Shown: positions 17,992-28,801 of the stretch, piece by piece
How positions within the stretch are numbered: the first letter of the stretch is position 1
Layout of the letters: each line of letters opens with the position of its first letter
Assembly (NCBI RefSeq): GCF_007746795.1
Contig: NZ_CP036343.1
Span: forward strand, 1,554,531-1,618,530
Source: Gimesia algae
GTDB taxonomy: Bacteria > Planctomycetota > Planctomycetia > Planctomycetales > Planctomycetaceae
Direction: 5' to 3'
Length of the DNA stretch: 64,000 bases
Program-made: the position numbers and the translations under genes
The notes under the pieces: model-generated
Database searches by the model: none
The model's input: only the letters and a program-made list of their open reading frames with translations
What the model was told of the DNA's origin: nothing

Positions 17992-19263
17992 TCAGCGAGC
18001 CTTATCTGAAATATCCTTGCGGCACCAGGCCCCATCCCAGCGGATACATTTGACCGCCTGATACGCTTTCAGTTTTGCCTGACTGATGCTTTCACCAATC
18101 GCAGTCACTCCCAGAACACGACCACCGTCGGTCACGACCTGATCGTCTTTCATGGTAGTTCCCGCGTGAAACACTTTGGTATCAGCCAGTTCGGCCGCTT
18201 CACCCAAGCCGCGAATGACTCGCCCTTTTTTATACTCTTCAGGATAGCCTTCCGATGCCATCACCACACAAACAGCCGGTCGCTCGTCCCACTCCAGGTC
18301 ATCAATTTCGTCCAGGCGCTCTTCCGCAGCCGCCAGCAGCAGTTGTGCCAGGTCTGTCTTGAGCCGCATCAGTACCGGCTGAGCTTCGGGATCTCCGAAA
18401 CGGACATTGAATTCCAGTACTTTGGGCCCCTGATTAGTAATCATCAGGCCAGCGTAGAGAACTCCATTAAAAGGACGGTCTTCGATTTTCATGACGTTGA
18501 CCATCGGCACGAGAATTTTCTCGATGATCTCGTCCATCAATTCAGGTGTGACCAGGGGAGCAGGGCTGTAAGCTCCCATCCCGCCGGTATTAGGACCTTT
18601 GTCACCATCGTAGGCTGCTTTGTGATCCTGTGATGTTTCCAGAGGAACAATCGTCGATCCACTGACGATTGCCAGGATACTGACTTCCTGACCGATCAGC
18701 TTTTCTTCGATGATGACGGTTCTCCCCGCATCCCCAAATTCGCGAATTTTCATCAGAGACTTGATGGCGTCAAGGGCTTCCTGTTTGGTATCGCAGATCA
18801 AAACGCCTTTACCAGCTGCCAGGCCATCGGCCTTGATCACCAGAGGTTGTTCTTCGCGTTCTTCCAGATAGGCTTCGGCTGCTTCAAAATTGTTAAATGT
18901 CTCCGACTTGGCTGTGGGAACATTGGCCTTCCACATCATCTGCTTGGCAAATGATTTACTGCCTTCCAGTTCAGCGGCTGCCTTGGATGGTCCAAATACT
19001 GAGATCCCGGCGGCGCGCAGTGCATCTGACATCCCGGCGACCAGAGGCACCTCAGGACCGACAATCGCCAGTTGGATCGCTTCTTCTTTGGCAAAAGCCA
19101 CCATCTTCGGGATATCACTGACGCTGATAGCGACATTCGTTCCGTCCAACTGGGTCCCGGCGTTTCCAGGTGCACAAAAGACCTGACTGACACTCTCCGA
19201 CTGGGCCAGTTTCCAGACCAGTGCGTGTTCGCGGCCTCCCTGACCAATCACTAAAACTTTCAT
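17992..19263 (-). CDS. purD: Phosphoribosylamine-glycine ligase
   Basis: A 423-residue GAR synthetase of the ATP-grasp superfamily that joins glycine to 5-phosphoribosylamine in de novo purine synthesis. The N-terminal domain starts with the signature MKVLVIGQGGREHALVWKLA. The ATP-grasp core has VIKADGLAAGKGVLI and the metal/ATP residues in GVLYAGLMITNQGPKVLEFN followed by VRFGDPEAQ. Length and motif order are normal, so it should be functional. It is followed by the repeat element and comB on the same strand with about 110 bases between; these two need not be one operon. Start is an ATG with no strong Shine-Dalgarno. Confidence 0.97.
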   Translation of the reverse strand: MKVLVIGQGGREHALVWKLAQSESVSQVFCAPGNAGTQLDGTNVAISVSDIPKMVAFAKEEAIQLAIVGPEVPLVAGMSDALRAAGISVFGPSKAAAELEGSKSFAKQMMWKANVPTAKSETFNNFEAAEAYLEEREEQPLVIKADGLAAGKGVLICDTKQEALDAIKSLMKIREFGDAGRTVIIEEKLIGQEVSILAIVSGSTIVPLETSQDHKAAYDGDKGPNTGGMGAYSPAPLVTPELMDEIIEKILVPMVNVMKIEDRPFNGVLYAGLMITNQGPKVLEFNVRFGDPEAQPVLMRLKTDLAQLLLAAAEERLDEIDDLEWDERPAVCVVMASEGYPEEYKKGRVIRGLGEAAELADTKVFHAGTTMKDDQVVTDGGRVLGVTAIGESISQAKLKAYQAVKCIRWDGAWCRKDISDKAR

Positions 19264-19745
19264 CGTGTAAGGTACCTGCTCGTTATCTTCTTCTTAAAAT
19301 TTCAGGCGAGACAATCTCTCTCACTGACTTGATTCCACTCCCGTGGAGTATATCAGCACTGTTTTGCCCCTAGTAGCATCGCTTCCCGAAATTTAGACTT
19401 TGCTGTTAAAAAGCTCGTGTTTTACTTCGATACCAGAATAAATCTGGTCCTGTCAGGAATAAACTTTCTTCAGTAATCACCACTCTACAGACAACACACG
19501 CTCAGCATTGGACGAATACCGCTTCAGACCATATAATGTCCCGTTCAATCGGGTTTTTGATTGTTCAGCGATCCCCGATCGTGCTCTGAACCTCTTTTCG
19601 TGTGACCTGTCACCTTCGAGAAGAACCTCGATAGAGTTAAGGTAAGAGCCGAAATTACTGTTATCGTAATCCTGCAGCATAGTAATTGACTTAAAGTCAT
19701 TCTATTAAAAGACTTTTAACCTTTTTGTTTAATGGAGAATTCAAA
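19264..19745. promoter_or_regulatory. Long leader upstream of asd, palindrome near its end
   Basis: This 480-base spacer separates purD (minus) from asd (plus). Near its right end a perfect palindrome TGACTTAAAGTCA (19687-19699) lies about 46 bases before the asd GTG and could be an operator. A GGAG ribosome site at 19734-19737 supports the GTG start at 19746. I looked for a lysine riboswitch and could not recognise one. A small open frame on the minus strand here has no ribosome site and no recognisable pattern. Confidence 0.4.
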
Positions 19746-20759
<1,014 letters not shown>

Positions 20760-20862
20760 GCTGTGTTCGCATCTTCACTATCGTCACTGCGGGCGGATTC
20801 CTGCTTGAAGAGTTCGTCCCGCCAGTGCCATTTTTCAAAGATTACATCGTAAAGGCTACGCA

Positions 20863-22134
20863 ATGTCTGCATTTCATTACCAGAATGATGAACTGTTTTG
20901 TGAAAAAGTCCCCGTCGCTCAACTAGCAGAAGAGTTTGGCACCCCGCTGTGGGTTTATTCCAAATCAGATTTTCTCGGTCGTTTGAAAGAAATTCAGGAG
21001 GCGTTTGCCGAAGTCGATCCGGTCATCTGCTATTCCGTTAAAGCCAACGGAAACCTGAGTATTCTCAAAACGATGAACGACGCCGGCAGCAGTTTTGATG
21101 TCGTGTCCGGTGGAGAACTGTTCCGAGTACAGCAGGCAGGCGCCGATACCTCGCGCGTTGTCTTCGCAGGGGTAGGCAAAACTGATGAAGAAATCCGCCA
21201 GGCATTGAAAGCGGATATCCTGATGTTCGACGTGGAAAGTGAAGCCGAACTCGATGCCATCGCTCGGATCGCCGCGGAACTGAACTGTGTGGGTCGCGTC
21301 GCTTTGCGCCTGAACCCGGATATCGACGCCAAAACACATCACAAAACAACAACCGGTAAAAAGGGCAACAAGTTCGGCATGGATATTGAACGTGCCACCG
21401 AACTGGCTGACAAAGTGCTCAAAGACGAGCACCTCGAATTAACCGGCATTCATATGCACCTGGGATCTCCCATTCTATCGACCGACCCCTATGCCAAAGC
21501 AGTCAAAAAAGGAGCTGAAGTTATCTCCCAACTGCGTGAGAAAGGTCACAACACGAACTGGCTCAACCTGGGTGGCGGCTTTGGAATCAGCTACAAAACC
21601 GACGAAGGCCCTTCTGCTCAAACTTACGCAGATGTGATCGTCCCCACGATTAAAGAAATCGGCTGTCGTCTGGCGCTGGAACCGGGCCGCTTCATTGCTG
21701 GTAATTCCGGTGTGTTGATCAGCCAGATCGTCTTTACCAAGCGGGAAGGGGGCAAACTGTTCTACATTCAGGATGGTGGCATGACCGATCTCGTCCGTCC
21801 CGCGATGTACGATTCTTACCACCGTGTCTGGCCTGTGAAACCGGCGGTTCCTATGCCTTTCGACTGCGAAGGCGAAATTGAAGGCTGTGAACCAGCTGAT
21901 GTTGTCGGCCCGGTCTGCGAATCCTGTGACTATTTTGCGAAAGACCGCTATCTGCCTCCCATGGAACGAGGCGACTATCTCTGCATGTTCAGCGCAGGAG
22001 CTTACGGCTCTGTCATGAGCAGTAATTACAACGCGCGTCCTCGGAGTGCAGAAATTCTGGTCGATGGCAGCGAGTATCATGTTATTCGTCGACGGGAAAC
22101 TTATGAAGAACTGATCGCACTGGAACAGACCTGA
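20863..22134 (+). CDS. lysA: Diaminopimelate decarboxylase
   Basis: A 423-residue fold-type III PLP enzyme that decarboxylates meso-diaminopimelate to lysine, the last step of the pathway. The PLP lysine is in [12 protein letters not shown] (about residue 59), the glycine-rich phosphate loop is [13 protein letters not shown], followed by [13 protein letters not shown], and the substrate cysteine lies in [15 protein letters not shown]-terminal residues of the dimer active site are in [19 protein letters not shown]. All hallmark residues are present and the length is typical. It follows asd in the same direction, so the two probably belong together functionally. Confidence 0.97.
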   Translation: MSAFHYQNDELFCEKVPVAQLAEEFGTPLWVYSKSDFLGRLKEIQEAFAEVDPVICYSVKANGNLSILKTMNDAGSSFDVVSGGELFRVQQAGADTSRVVFAGVGKTDEEIRQALKADILMFDVESEAELDAIARIAAELNCVGRVALRLNPDIDAKTHHKTTTGKKGNKFGMDIERATELADKVLKDEHLELTGIHMHLGSPILSTDPYAKAVKKGAEVISQLREKGHNTNWLNLGGGFGISYKTDEGPSAQTYADVIVPTIKEIGCRLALEPGRFIAGNSGVLISQIVFTKREGGKLFYIQDGGMTDLVRPAMYDSYHRVWPVKPAVPMPFDCEGEIEGCEPADVVGPVCESCDYFAKDRYLPPMERGDYLCMFSAGAYGSVMSSNYNARPRSAEILVDGSEYHVIRRRETYEELIALEQT

Positions 22135-22555
22135 GTTAAGCACTATCGAGCAGATCAGTATGTCGAGTATGTTCAGAAGACCAGTTCTGTCATGGTAGGG
22201 TTATAACAGTTACCGGGTTCTTGCGCTCTGTAATACATTGGGTACAGCAAAGATACGCGCATCCCCTTTCTTCGATTGCACCGTTATCGTCGTCGGAAAC
22301 GATGATACTAGATACAGAAGCTTCTACACTGAATATGTCTATTTGAATACATACCACCTGATTTCTGTGAAGACTTGAAACGAAATAATTGAATTATGTT
22401 GTTTTGGGTAAGGTGATAAGAATAGTATATAATTTCTGTAACTGTGTATTCCCATCAGAGATATTCAATCTGTCAGGTAGACAGGCCCGAAAACGGGTCT
22501 GTTCGCAGACAGCCCCATGAATAGCCGACAACCATGACGACACGGAGTCGACTGA
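22135..22555. promoter_or_regulatory. Leader of HEAT-repeat gene, with possible promoter and hairpin
   Basis: This 420-base spacer has an AT-rich second half. TTGGGT (22404-22409) and TATAAT (22428-22433) are 18 bases apart and make a plausible promoter. Downstream, CAGGCCCG-AAAA-CGGGTCTG (22482-22501) can form a hairpin in the leader RNA. No gene was recognised. Confidence 0.4.
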
Positions 22556-24799
22556 ATGTCTTTTAATAATCGGATCCTGGCAGCATTTGCTCTGGTCATT
22601 CTCAATACCCTGAGTCCGTCTACGTACGTCTGGTCACAGGATGAAATACCTCCGCAACTTCAAAAGTCAGCTACGATTTCCAACCTGTCCGCCGATGACC
22701 TCCTGCTGTCGAAACCTGAAACGCCCGCTCAAATGCTGCAGGCTGTCATTCAGTTGACCGGACTCGGGCATGCTGCTTCAGCCAAGCCCTATCTGGAGCA
22801 ACTGTTAAAAGCGAACCTCGACCAGGTCACCCTGTTGAAACTCCGTGATGAACATGGTCCCGCGGCATTTCTGTCACTGGCGAACAATAAAGAATTACAG
22901 CCGGAATCGACCACTCTACTGAGTCAGATGGAAGCAGCCTTCCGTGCTTACGCCACAGATCCCGCCCGCATCAACGGGTTAATCAGTGATCTGTCAGGAA
23001 CTCCCACGGATCGTAACATTGCGATCATCCAGCTCAAATCAGCAGGATCAATCGTGGCGCCTCCCATTTTGAAACAGTTAAGTGTCAGCGAAGACCCTGC
23101 CAGAAATGACGAATTGGCATTCGCTTTATCCCAGCTGGGTAAACCGGTAGTCGAACCGTTGATCGCTGCCTTAAGGGCCCCAGAGAATCGGATCCGCAAG
23201 ATTGCTGCCGAAGTTCTGGGAGACATTGCTGATCCATCTGCAGCGCTTTATCTCTGGAATCCAGCTTTTTCACAAAGTCAGGAACAGAGCGTACAAATCG
23301 CAGCCCGCCAGGCCCTCTCAAAAATTCTGGGCAAAGATCCTCGAAATGTATTTGAGCTCAACCGCCACGAAGCACAGCTGGTTTTAAAAAACGCCGCATT
23401 ACGGCTTTACAAGAATCATGTTGAAGCATCGGAAAAACAGAAAATCTGGGTCTGGGATACAACACAACAGACTGTCGCACAGAAAGAGTTGCCGGCTCAG
23501 GAAGTGGGACTGATTGAAGGGCTGCGTCTGGCTAAAGAAGCCCTGGAAATGTCTCCTGACAAGCAGGACGTACAGACACTTTATCTGGCAATGGCACTCG
23601 CTTTGGAGGCCTATCAGGTCGGCTGGAATAACCCGCTGCCCGAAGGTCCGGGGACTGCCTTTAATCTAGCCTTACTATCAGGTCCCAAAGCGGTCAGCCA
23701 GGTGCTGGCGCTGGCGATGAAGCAGGGGCATACTCCCAGTGCACTGGCTGCCTTGAAAGCGCTGGGACAGATTGGTTCCCGAAACCTGCTGTATGAGAAA
23801 CTGGATCAGCATTCCTCACTGATCGCTGCATTGAATTACCCCGATCGCCGGGTACAGTTCGCCGCAGCAACCGCCATCATGCAACTTGATCCAGCCAACA
23901 CATTCCCGGGAGCGACGCGCGTCATCGCCATCCTGACCCGTGCCTTAGGGGGAGAAGGAAAACAGTCAGCTATCGTTGTCGACAGCAGCATTCCTCGAGG
24001 CCAGACAATGGCGGGCCTGTTTCATGAACTCGGTTATGAAACACAGTCTACACAGACCGGGATGGCAGGATTTAAAGCTGCCACCGATCGCATGGACGTT
24101 GAATTTATTGCCCTCGAATACAATATCATGCGTTGGGGCCTTTCCCAGACCATTGCCAATCTCAGGGCCGATTCCCGTACCGCAAATATTCCCATTATCA
24201 TCTATGGTCCACTTCGCCTGAAAAATAAAATCGAATACGTAACGCGGCATTATCCTCTAGTGCACTATATCGTGGAATCAGAAAATTCAGATGATATCGG
24301 CACTCAGGTCAAGCCATTTCTTAACAGCCTGAAAACCCCGGAGTTAACTGGCGAACTCCGCTCAGAATATCGGACTGCCGCGCTATACTGGCTGTCGCAT
24401 ATCGCATCCAGCCAGAGAGGCAGGCTCTACGATCTGACACCTGCAGAAAAACCTCTATTGCAACTGGTTTCAGACCGCACTCTGGCATCAAATGCCCTGA
24501 TCACTCTTGGCGGGATTCCCACCCGTACTGCCCAGGCAGATCTGGTGACGATTGTGACCAATAAGACGATGGATAGCGACGTCAAAGAAATCGCTGCCCT
24601 GCAACTGGCATTTCATATCCAGAAGTTCGGGTTGCTCGTTGATTCCAAAGATGTCACGTCGATCCGCGCTGCTTATCAGGCCGCCACAGAGCCCGGACTG
24701 AATACTGCGCTGGCATCAGTGATGGGAACCTTGATGCCTGATAATAAAGTGGTTGGCGAACGGCTGCAGGAATTTAAGCCTGCCACTCCACTTCCATGA
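22556..24799 (+). CDS. Secreted HEAT-repeat protein with receiver-like domain
   Basis: A 747-residue protein with an N-terminal signal peptide (ILAAFALVILNTLSPSTYVWS), so it is probably periplasmic. HEAT-like helical repeats occupy residues about 120-260 (for example ELAFALSQLGKPVVEPLIAAL and IRKIAAEVLGDIADPSAALYL) and continue at about 370-460. Residues about 465-590 fold-match a response-regulator receiver: AIVVDSSIPRGQTMAGLF, EFIALEYNIMRW, IPIIIYGPLRLK. The usual phosphoacceptor aspartate is a glutamate here and the conserved lysine is not evident, so it is a pseudoreceiver. More HEAT-like helices end the protein. The combination in an exported protein is unusual. Function is unknown; a scaffold role is a guess. 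Confidence 0.75.
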   Translation: MSFNNRILAAFALVILNTLSPSTYVWSQDEIPPQLQKSATISNLSADDLLLSKPETPAQMLQAVIQLTGLGHAASAKPYLEQLLKANLDQVTLLKLRDEHGPAAFLSLANNKELQPESTTLLSQMEAAFRAYATDPARINGLISDLSGTPTDRNIAIIQLKSAGSIVAPPILKQLSVSEDPARNDELAFALSQLGKPVVEPLIAALRAPENRIRKIAAEVLGDIADPSAALYLWNPAFSQSQEQSVQIAARQALSKILGKDPRNVFELNRHEAQLVLKNAALRLYKNHVEASEKQKIWVWDTTQQTVAQKELPAQEVGLIEGLRLAKEALEMSPDKQDVQTLYLAMALALEAYQVGWNNPLPEGPGTAFNLALLSGPKAVSQVLALAMKQGHTPSALAALKALGQIGSRNLLYEKLDQHSSLIAALNYPDRRVQFAAATAIMQLDPANTFPGATRVIAILTRALGGEGKQSAIVVDSSIPRGQTMAGLFHELGYETQSTQTGMAGFKAATDRMDVEFIALEYNIMRWGLSQTIANLRADSRTANIPIIIYGPLRLKNKIEYVTRHYPLVHYIVESENSDDIGTQVKPFLNSLKTPELTGELRSEYRTAALYWLSHIASSQRGRLYDLTPAEKPLLQLVSDRTLASNALITLGGIPTRTAQADLVTIVTNKTMDSDVKEIAALQLAFHIQKFGLLVDSKDVTSIRAAYQAATEPGLNTALASVMGTLMPDNKVVGERLQEFKPATPLP

Positions 24800-24817
24800 C
24801 TCAGTTGCTTCTCACAG

Positions 24818-24855
24818 AAAAAAAAGCTCCGAAGATTCTCTGAACCTGCGGAGCT
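24818..24855 (-). terminator. Rho-independent terminator
   Basis: On the minus strand AGCTCCGCAG pairs with CTTCGGAGCT around an 11-base loop and is followed by a run of eight T. It lies 28 bases past the stop of the TlpA-like lipoprotein gene and also between two convergent genes. Confidence 0.85.
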
Positions 24856-24882
24856 CCCATCATTCAGCCTGTTTCTTTTCAC

Positions 24883-26250
24883 CTACTGCGCGTTGGCAGC
24901 GGTCTTCTTTCGCAAGAGTGATCGCAATGGCTCTTCCAGGTCTTTCGCCTCCGATGTCACCAGCTCCGTAACTCCTGTATGATCCACCAGCATCAGCATC
25001 GGCACGGTGCGAACGCCGTAAAATACCGCTGCGGGATTGTTCCAGCCACGCTTGTCGCGGGAAGAATAAAAGATCTGACGCCAGTCCAGAGGTGTCTTTT
25101 CCTGAAAGGCATCAATGGCAGGTTCTTCCAGATCCAGATTCACACCGACAATTTCAAATCCATACTTACGGTACTTTTGTGATAACGCCTGAATCTCGGG
25201 TAGTTGTTCGATAAAGGGCCGCGCTGTCGTTGCCCAGAAGACAACCAGAACCACACTTCCTTTATAATCATCAATCGAAACAAATCCCCCCTCAATGGTT
25301 TCTCCTGCCAGCTGCAGAGGATGACCTTTCAGCTTCAGACGACGGGACAAGCCGAGCACCTGCGCGGCCTCATTACTCTTGGGGAAGCGTGCTTCCAGAT
25401 CAAGACAGCAATCCAAAGCCTGTTTATTCAAACCGTATAACTGACTTGTTTCTGCGGCTGCCTGCAGCAGTTGGGGAGCACGGACAGTTTCCTGTGGAAA
25501 CCGTGACGCAAACAGACGCGACTGCTTGACAAACTCTTCAATCCAGCGAGGATCCTGTTTAGCAAATCGCTGTGCGCTCGTATTGGCAAACTTAGCCACA
25601 GAGAAACCGGCATCTGCAGCAGACTGTGATTTGGGATCGCGTTTATACAGGGACTCAGAATGATCGTATAACGCATCAATGCTTTCCTGATCGCCTTGTA
25701 ATGCCAGTTGCAGATGGGCGTCCAGAAGATGTTTAATACAAACAGCGAACAGGCGTTGCTTTTCTTGATCAGCATGCGTCTGTTTGACCGCTTCCATCGC
25801 CAGTTGAATGATTTTCTTATTCCGCTCTACACGGGCAGATCTCAGCTCTTCGACATTCTCCGTTTTTGGAAGTGCCTGAACTTTCAGTCGGGTAATCTCC
25901 CGCACATTCCATTCGGCAGAGCCTGCTTTCAGTTCCTGAATTTTTATTTCTTCATCCACCAGGGAAGCTTCATCTCCATCCAGATCGTCGAGGTCGCGCT
26001 GCTCGCGTTCCAGGCTGGCGGTCTGCACCATATTCGGTGTTAACGCAGGACCAGACCCTGTCTGAGATACTTGAGTGATAGAAGCTTTGGGCACGGATTC
26101 CAGTTGCGTGTCTGCGGGGGCCCCGTCCAGCTTCCCGTCTGTGAGATTTCCAGCTGCCTGTGGTGCTGTAGAATCTCCACCGCCACAACCGAACTGAGTG
26201 ATTAACAGCAAACCTGCTGCGATCGAAAGGATTTGATGTGGATACCTCAT
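24883..26250 (-). CDS. Lipoprotein with cysteine-less thioredoxin fold
   Basis: A 455-residue predicted lipoprotein: signal peptide LSIAAGLLLITQFGC, with cysteine as the lipid site, then a low-complexity acidic linker. A helical middle (about residues 130-300) precedes a redoxin/TlpA-like domain at about 310-440 (LAGETIEGGFVSIDDYKGS, then VVLVVFWATTARPFIEQLP). In active TlpA proteins the last segment reads WATWCGPC; here both cysteines are replaced (WATTARPF), so disulphide chemistry is not expected. The cis-proline loop TVPMLMLVD remains. It is convergent with the HEAT protein gene. A structural or binding role in the envelope is likely; the partner is unknown. Confidence 0.8.
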   Translation of the reverse strand: MRYPHQILSIAAGLLLITQFGCGGGDSTAPQAAGNLTDGKLDGAPADTQLESVPKASITQVSQTGSGPALTPNMVQTASLEREQRDLDDLDGDEASLVDEEIKIQELKAGSAEWNVREITRLKVQALPKTENVEELRSARVERNKKIIQLAMEAVKQTHADQEKQRLFAVCIKHLLDAHLQLALQGDQESIDALYDHSESLYKRDPKSQSAADAGFSVAKFANTSAQRFAKQDPRWIEEFVKQSRLFASRFPQETVRAPQLLQAAAETSQLYGLNKQALDCCLDLEARFPKSNEAAQVLGLSRRLKLKGHPLQLAGETIEGGFVSIDDYKGSVVLVVFWATTARPFIEQLPEIQALSQKYRKYGFEIVGVNLDLEEPAIDAFQEKTPLDWRQIFYSSRDKRGWNNPAAVFYGVRTVPMLMLVDHTGVTELVTSEAKDLEEPLRSLLRKKTAANAQ

Positions 26251-26588
26251 CGTTTATTGCTCTCCTTCCTTTGAGAGTCTGTCGTTATCTGAAGAACCGA
26301 GGTCGCGAAATGTCTGGTCCCGAAGTAGGGCTTTTGTAATGTTTGGCCCGCGTCAATTTGAATGATGACCGTTACAGTTCTGCGGAAGACGCCCTGAAGC
26401 GAAGTCTGCCACTCCCTCAGCAAAATTCCTGTGTATAACACTTTATGCCGCGAGTTTTACGCGAAAAACCACATTGAAAGCAAGACGAAGCTGGAAAAAT
26501 TTACAATTCGGAGACCGATTTCAGATAGTTTTCGGCGTCACTGCTCAGTGCAGGGGAGGTTTCACTTAACAGGCTTCATCAAATCGGA
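26251..26588. other. Intergenic, no gene seen
   Basis: About 340 bases between the NagB-LmbE stop and the start of the TlpA-like lipoprotein gene, both on the minus strand. It should hold the promoter of the lipoprotein gene. I saw no convincing -35/-10 pair, RNA structure or repeat. Confidence 0.4.
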
Positions 26589-28487
26589 TCAAAGCTCGCC
26601 GTGATAATGTTTAAAGGCTTCGATCGCAAAATATTCGGGAAGTCCCAGATCATTGTAAATTCGGGCTGTATTTCGAGTTCGATCTTCCGCCCGCACCCAG
26701 AATTCCCGTTTGTCCCCCCCCGGATAGAAGGCACTGTCCTTTTGTGACTCATGCTTAAAAATGGCTTCCCGTTTTCGGAGAACCACCTCCGGGCTCAGCG
26801 GAACCGCCCGCTCAATTTCATGCGGTTCATACTCTTCCCAGGCCCCGCGATACATCCAGAACTCGGGAGCCACTCCTTCTTCCACAACCACATTCACAGC
26901 ATTAATCACTGCTTCTGCACAAACCCGGTGAGTTCCATGCGGATCGGACAGATCGCCGGCCACATAAATCTGATGCGGATTCACTTCCCGCAGCAGGTCT
27001 GCCACGATGGCAATATCTTCTTCCCCGATTGGCTTTTTGGAAACCTGCCCCGTGCGATAGAACGGTAAATCCAGAAATCGCAGGCGTTCCTCAGGCACTC
27101 CCGCGACATCCGCACCGGCGGTTGCTTCTGTTTTTCGGATCAAACCCTTAATTCCCAGCATCTCTTCCGTATCCAGGTCGCCGGCTTTTTTATTTTCAAT
27201 ACTTGTTTTCAGGTTCTGTAAATGTTCCAGCACAGTACGATCATCGGCGTGAAACAGCTGATGAAACTCACAGACGAAATCGATATGCCGTAATGCATCA
27301 TGATCGAACACGGCTATATTTCCACTGGTCATATAAGCGATATAAACTTCATGCCCCTGATCGGCCAGTGTAATCAGAGTCCCCCCCATCGAAATCACAT
27401 CGTCATCAGGATGCGGACTGAACACAATCACGCGCTGAGGTTCGACGCCCGCTGGTTTGGTACAAATCCCTTCCAGCAGAGAATCAAAGACACTCTCTCG
27501 AATCTGAGCCACCGAACCGTATTTATGCAGCATCTGATGCAGGTGATTATGCAGAAAGTCTTCTTCTTCCAGCTTCAACAATGGCTTTCCCACCTCTCTG
27601 GAGAGCCAGATAACGGCTTTTTTCTCCAGTATCGGGGTCCATTCAATATTTCCGACAATCCAGGGAGTTCTCACCGCAGTCAACTCCGCAGCAGCTGCAC
27701 TGTCAACCACGAATACAGAATTGGTATGGGTCTGCAGAAAGCTGGCGGAAACATCATCAGTCACTTCGAGTTCAGCCGCTTTTTTGACGACTTGTGCTTT
27801 ATGCTCGCCCAGAGCCATGATGATAATTTTCCGGGCGGACAGAATACTGCCCACACCCATCGTGATCGCGTGATGAGGTACATTATCTTCGCCGAAAAAG
27901 CCACTCGCAGCATCACGCCGCGTAACAGGATCCAGGTTCACCAGGCGTGTCAGACTGTTCCGGGCACTTCCCGGTTCGTTAAAACCAATATGCCCCGAAC
28001 GACCGATCCCCAACAGTTGTAAATCCAAACCACCATACTGCTCAATGGCTCGTTCATACTCTTCACAGAACAGATCCACTCCCTCAGCGGGAATATCACC
28101 ACGGGGAATATGAATGTTCTCCGGCTTCACATTCACGTGATCGAAAAAGTTCTCCTGCATGAATTTGTGATAGCTGTGGATCGAATCCGGCTCCATCGGC
28201 CAGTATTCATCCAGATTGAATGTGACCACATTGGAAAAATCCAGTTGCTCGTCATTGTGCAGGCGAATCAGTTCACGGTACACACCTAGCGGAGTCGAAC
28301 CAGTGGGCAGCCCCAGAATGGCCGGATCGCCGGCATTGTTTTTCTTACGAATCAGATCTGCCACCACCCCGGCCACATATTTGGCCAGCTCAGATGACGT
28401 TTCGAAAATAACCGTAGGTACTTTCGTATGTCGCACAAATTTGGACTTGGGGGTAACATGAACAGAACGTGAAATATCGATAGCCAT
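26589..28487 (-). CDS. NagB-like deaminase fused to LmbE deacetylase domain
   Basis: A 632-residue two-domain protein. Residues about 25-290 are a glucosamine-6-phosphate deaminase/isomerase domain (LGLPTGSTPLGVYREL, TFNLDEYWPM and LGIGRSGHIGFNEPGS carry the sugar-phosphate and catalytic residues), which converts glucosamine-6-phosphate to fructose-6-phosphate and ammonia. Residues about 365-600 are a LmbE/PIG-L zinc deacetylase domain with the metal motif SPHPDDDVISMGGTL and the distal DPHGTHRVCAEAV. Similar fusions are known in other bacteria. The two activities could deacetylate and then deaminate an amino-sugar phosphate in sequence, which is inference. A second, separate LmbE gene lies 315 bases away in divergent orientation. 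Confidence 0.88.
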   Translation of the reverse strand: MAIDISRSVHVTPKSKFVRHTKVPTVIFETSSELAKYVAGVVADLIRKKNNAGDPAILGLPTGSTPLGVYRELIRLHNDEQLDFSNVVTFNLDEYWPMEPDSIHSYHKFMQENFFDHVNVKPENIHIPRGDIPAEGVDLFCEEYERAIEQYGGLDLQLLGIGRSGHIGFNEPGSARNSLTRLVNLDPVTRRDAASGFFGEDNVPHHAITMGVGSILSARKIIIMALGEHKAQVVKKAAELEVTDDVSASFLQTHTNSVFVVDSAAAAELTAVRTPWIVGNIEWTPILEKKAVIWLSREVGKPLLKLEEEDFLHNHLHQMLHKYGSVAQIRESVFDSLLEGICTKPAGVEPQRVIVFSPHPDDDVISMGGTLITLADQGHEVYIAYMTSGNIAVFDHDALRHIDFVCEFHQLFHADDRTVLEHLQNLKTSIENKKAGDLDTEEMLGIKGLIRKTEATAGADVAGVPEERLRFLDLPFYRTGQVSKKPIGEEDIAIVADLLREVNPHQIYVAGDLSDPHGTHRVCAEAVINAVNVVVEEGVAPEFWMYRGAWEEYEPHEIERAVPLSPEVVLRKREAIFKHESQKDSAFYPGGDKREFWVRAEDRTRNTARIYNDLGLPEYFAIEAFKHYHGEL

Positions 28488-28801
28488 CAGACGAATTTTA
28501 CCTGTAAAGCAAGAAAGAAGCGGAAACCATTCTCCATCAGAATCACATCTCTATTTTTAACGATTTCACCGGACTAAACCACGAATTTAAAGTAACCACG
28601 CGAACAGTAGCCCCGGTGTGCGTGTTTTTTTTATGAATGTTTATTATAACTAGAGCACATCACATTTTACCATAGCGTCTTGCGAACTAATATACTCGGT
28701 CCCAATTCCCAGGGAGACGCTTTAGTAAAACTGGACACAGTCTAGTCTGATGAAAACCTCACTATCAATAAATTGACCTAAATGTACAGAGAGAAATTTC
28801 C
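28488..28801. other. Divergent spacer between the two LmbE-type genes
   Basis: This spacer of about 310 bases is AT-rich in its first half and contains copy 2 of the inverted-repeat element (28662-28748). It must carry the promoters of both divergent genes. No gene is recognised in it. Confidence 0.5.
28662..28748 (+). repeat. TIR-bounded repeat element, copy 2
   Basis: This copy matches the element at 17880-17966 in the same orientation relative to the downstream gene. It starts CATTTTACCATAGCGTC and ends with GACGCTTTAGTAAAACTGG followed by ACACAGTCTAGTC, so the two ends are imperfect inverted repeats. It lies about 55 bases upstream of the PIG-L deacetylase ATG. Confidence 0.75.

Noticed and set aside
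19477-19680. 67-residue minus-strand gene between purD and asd
   Set aside because: No ribosome site and no recognisable pattern; it lies in what looks like the asd leader.
19264-19745. Lysine riboswitch upstream of asd-lysA
   Set aside because: The leader is long enough, but I could not recognise the conserved L-box core or a matching terminator. A covariance-model search would be decisive.
27300-28022. 240-residue plus-strand open frame
   Set aside because: Antisense to the NagB-LmbE fusion; His-rich translation typical of a shadow frame.
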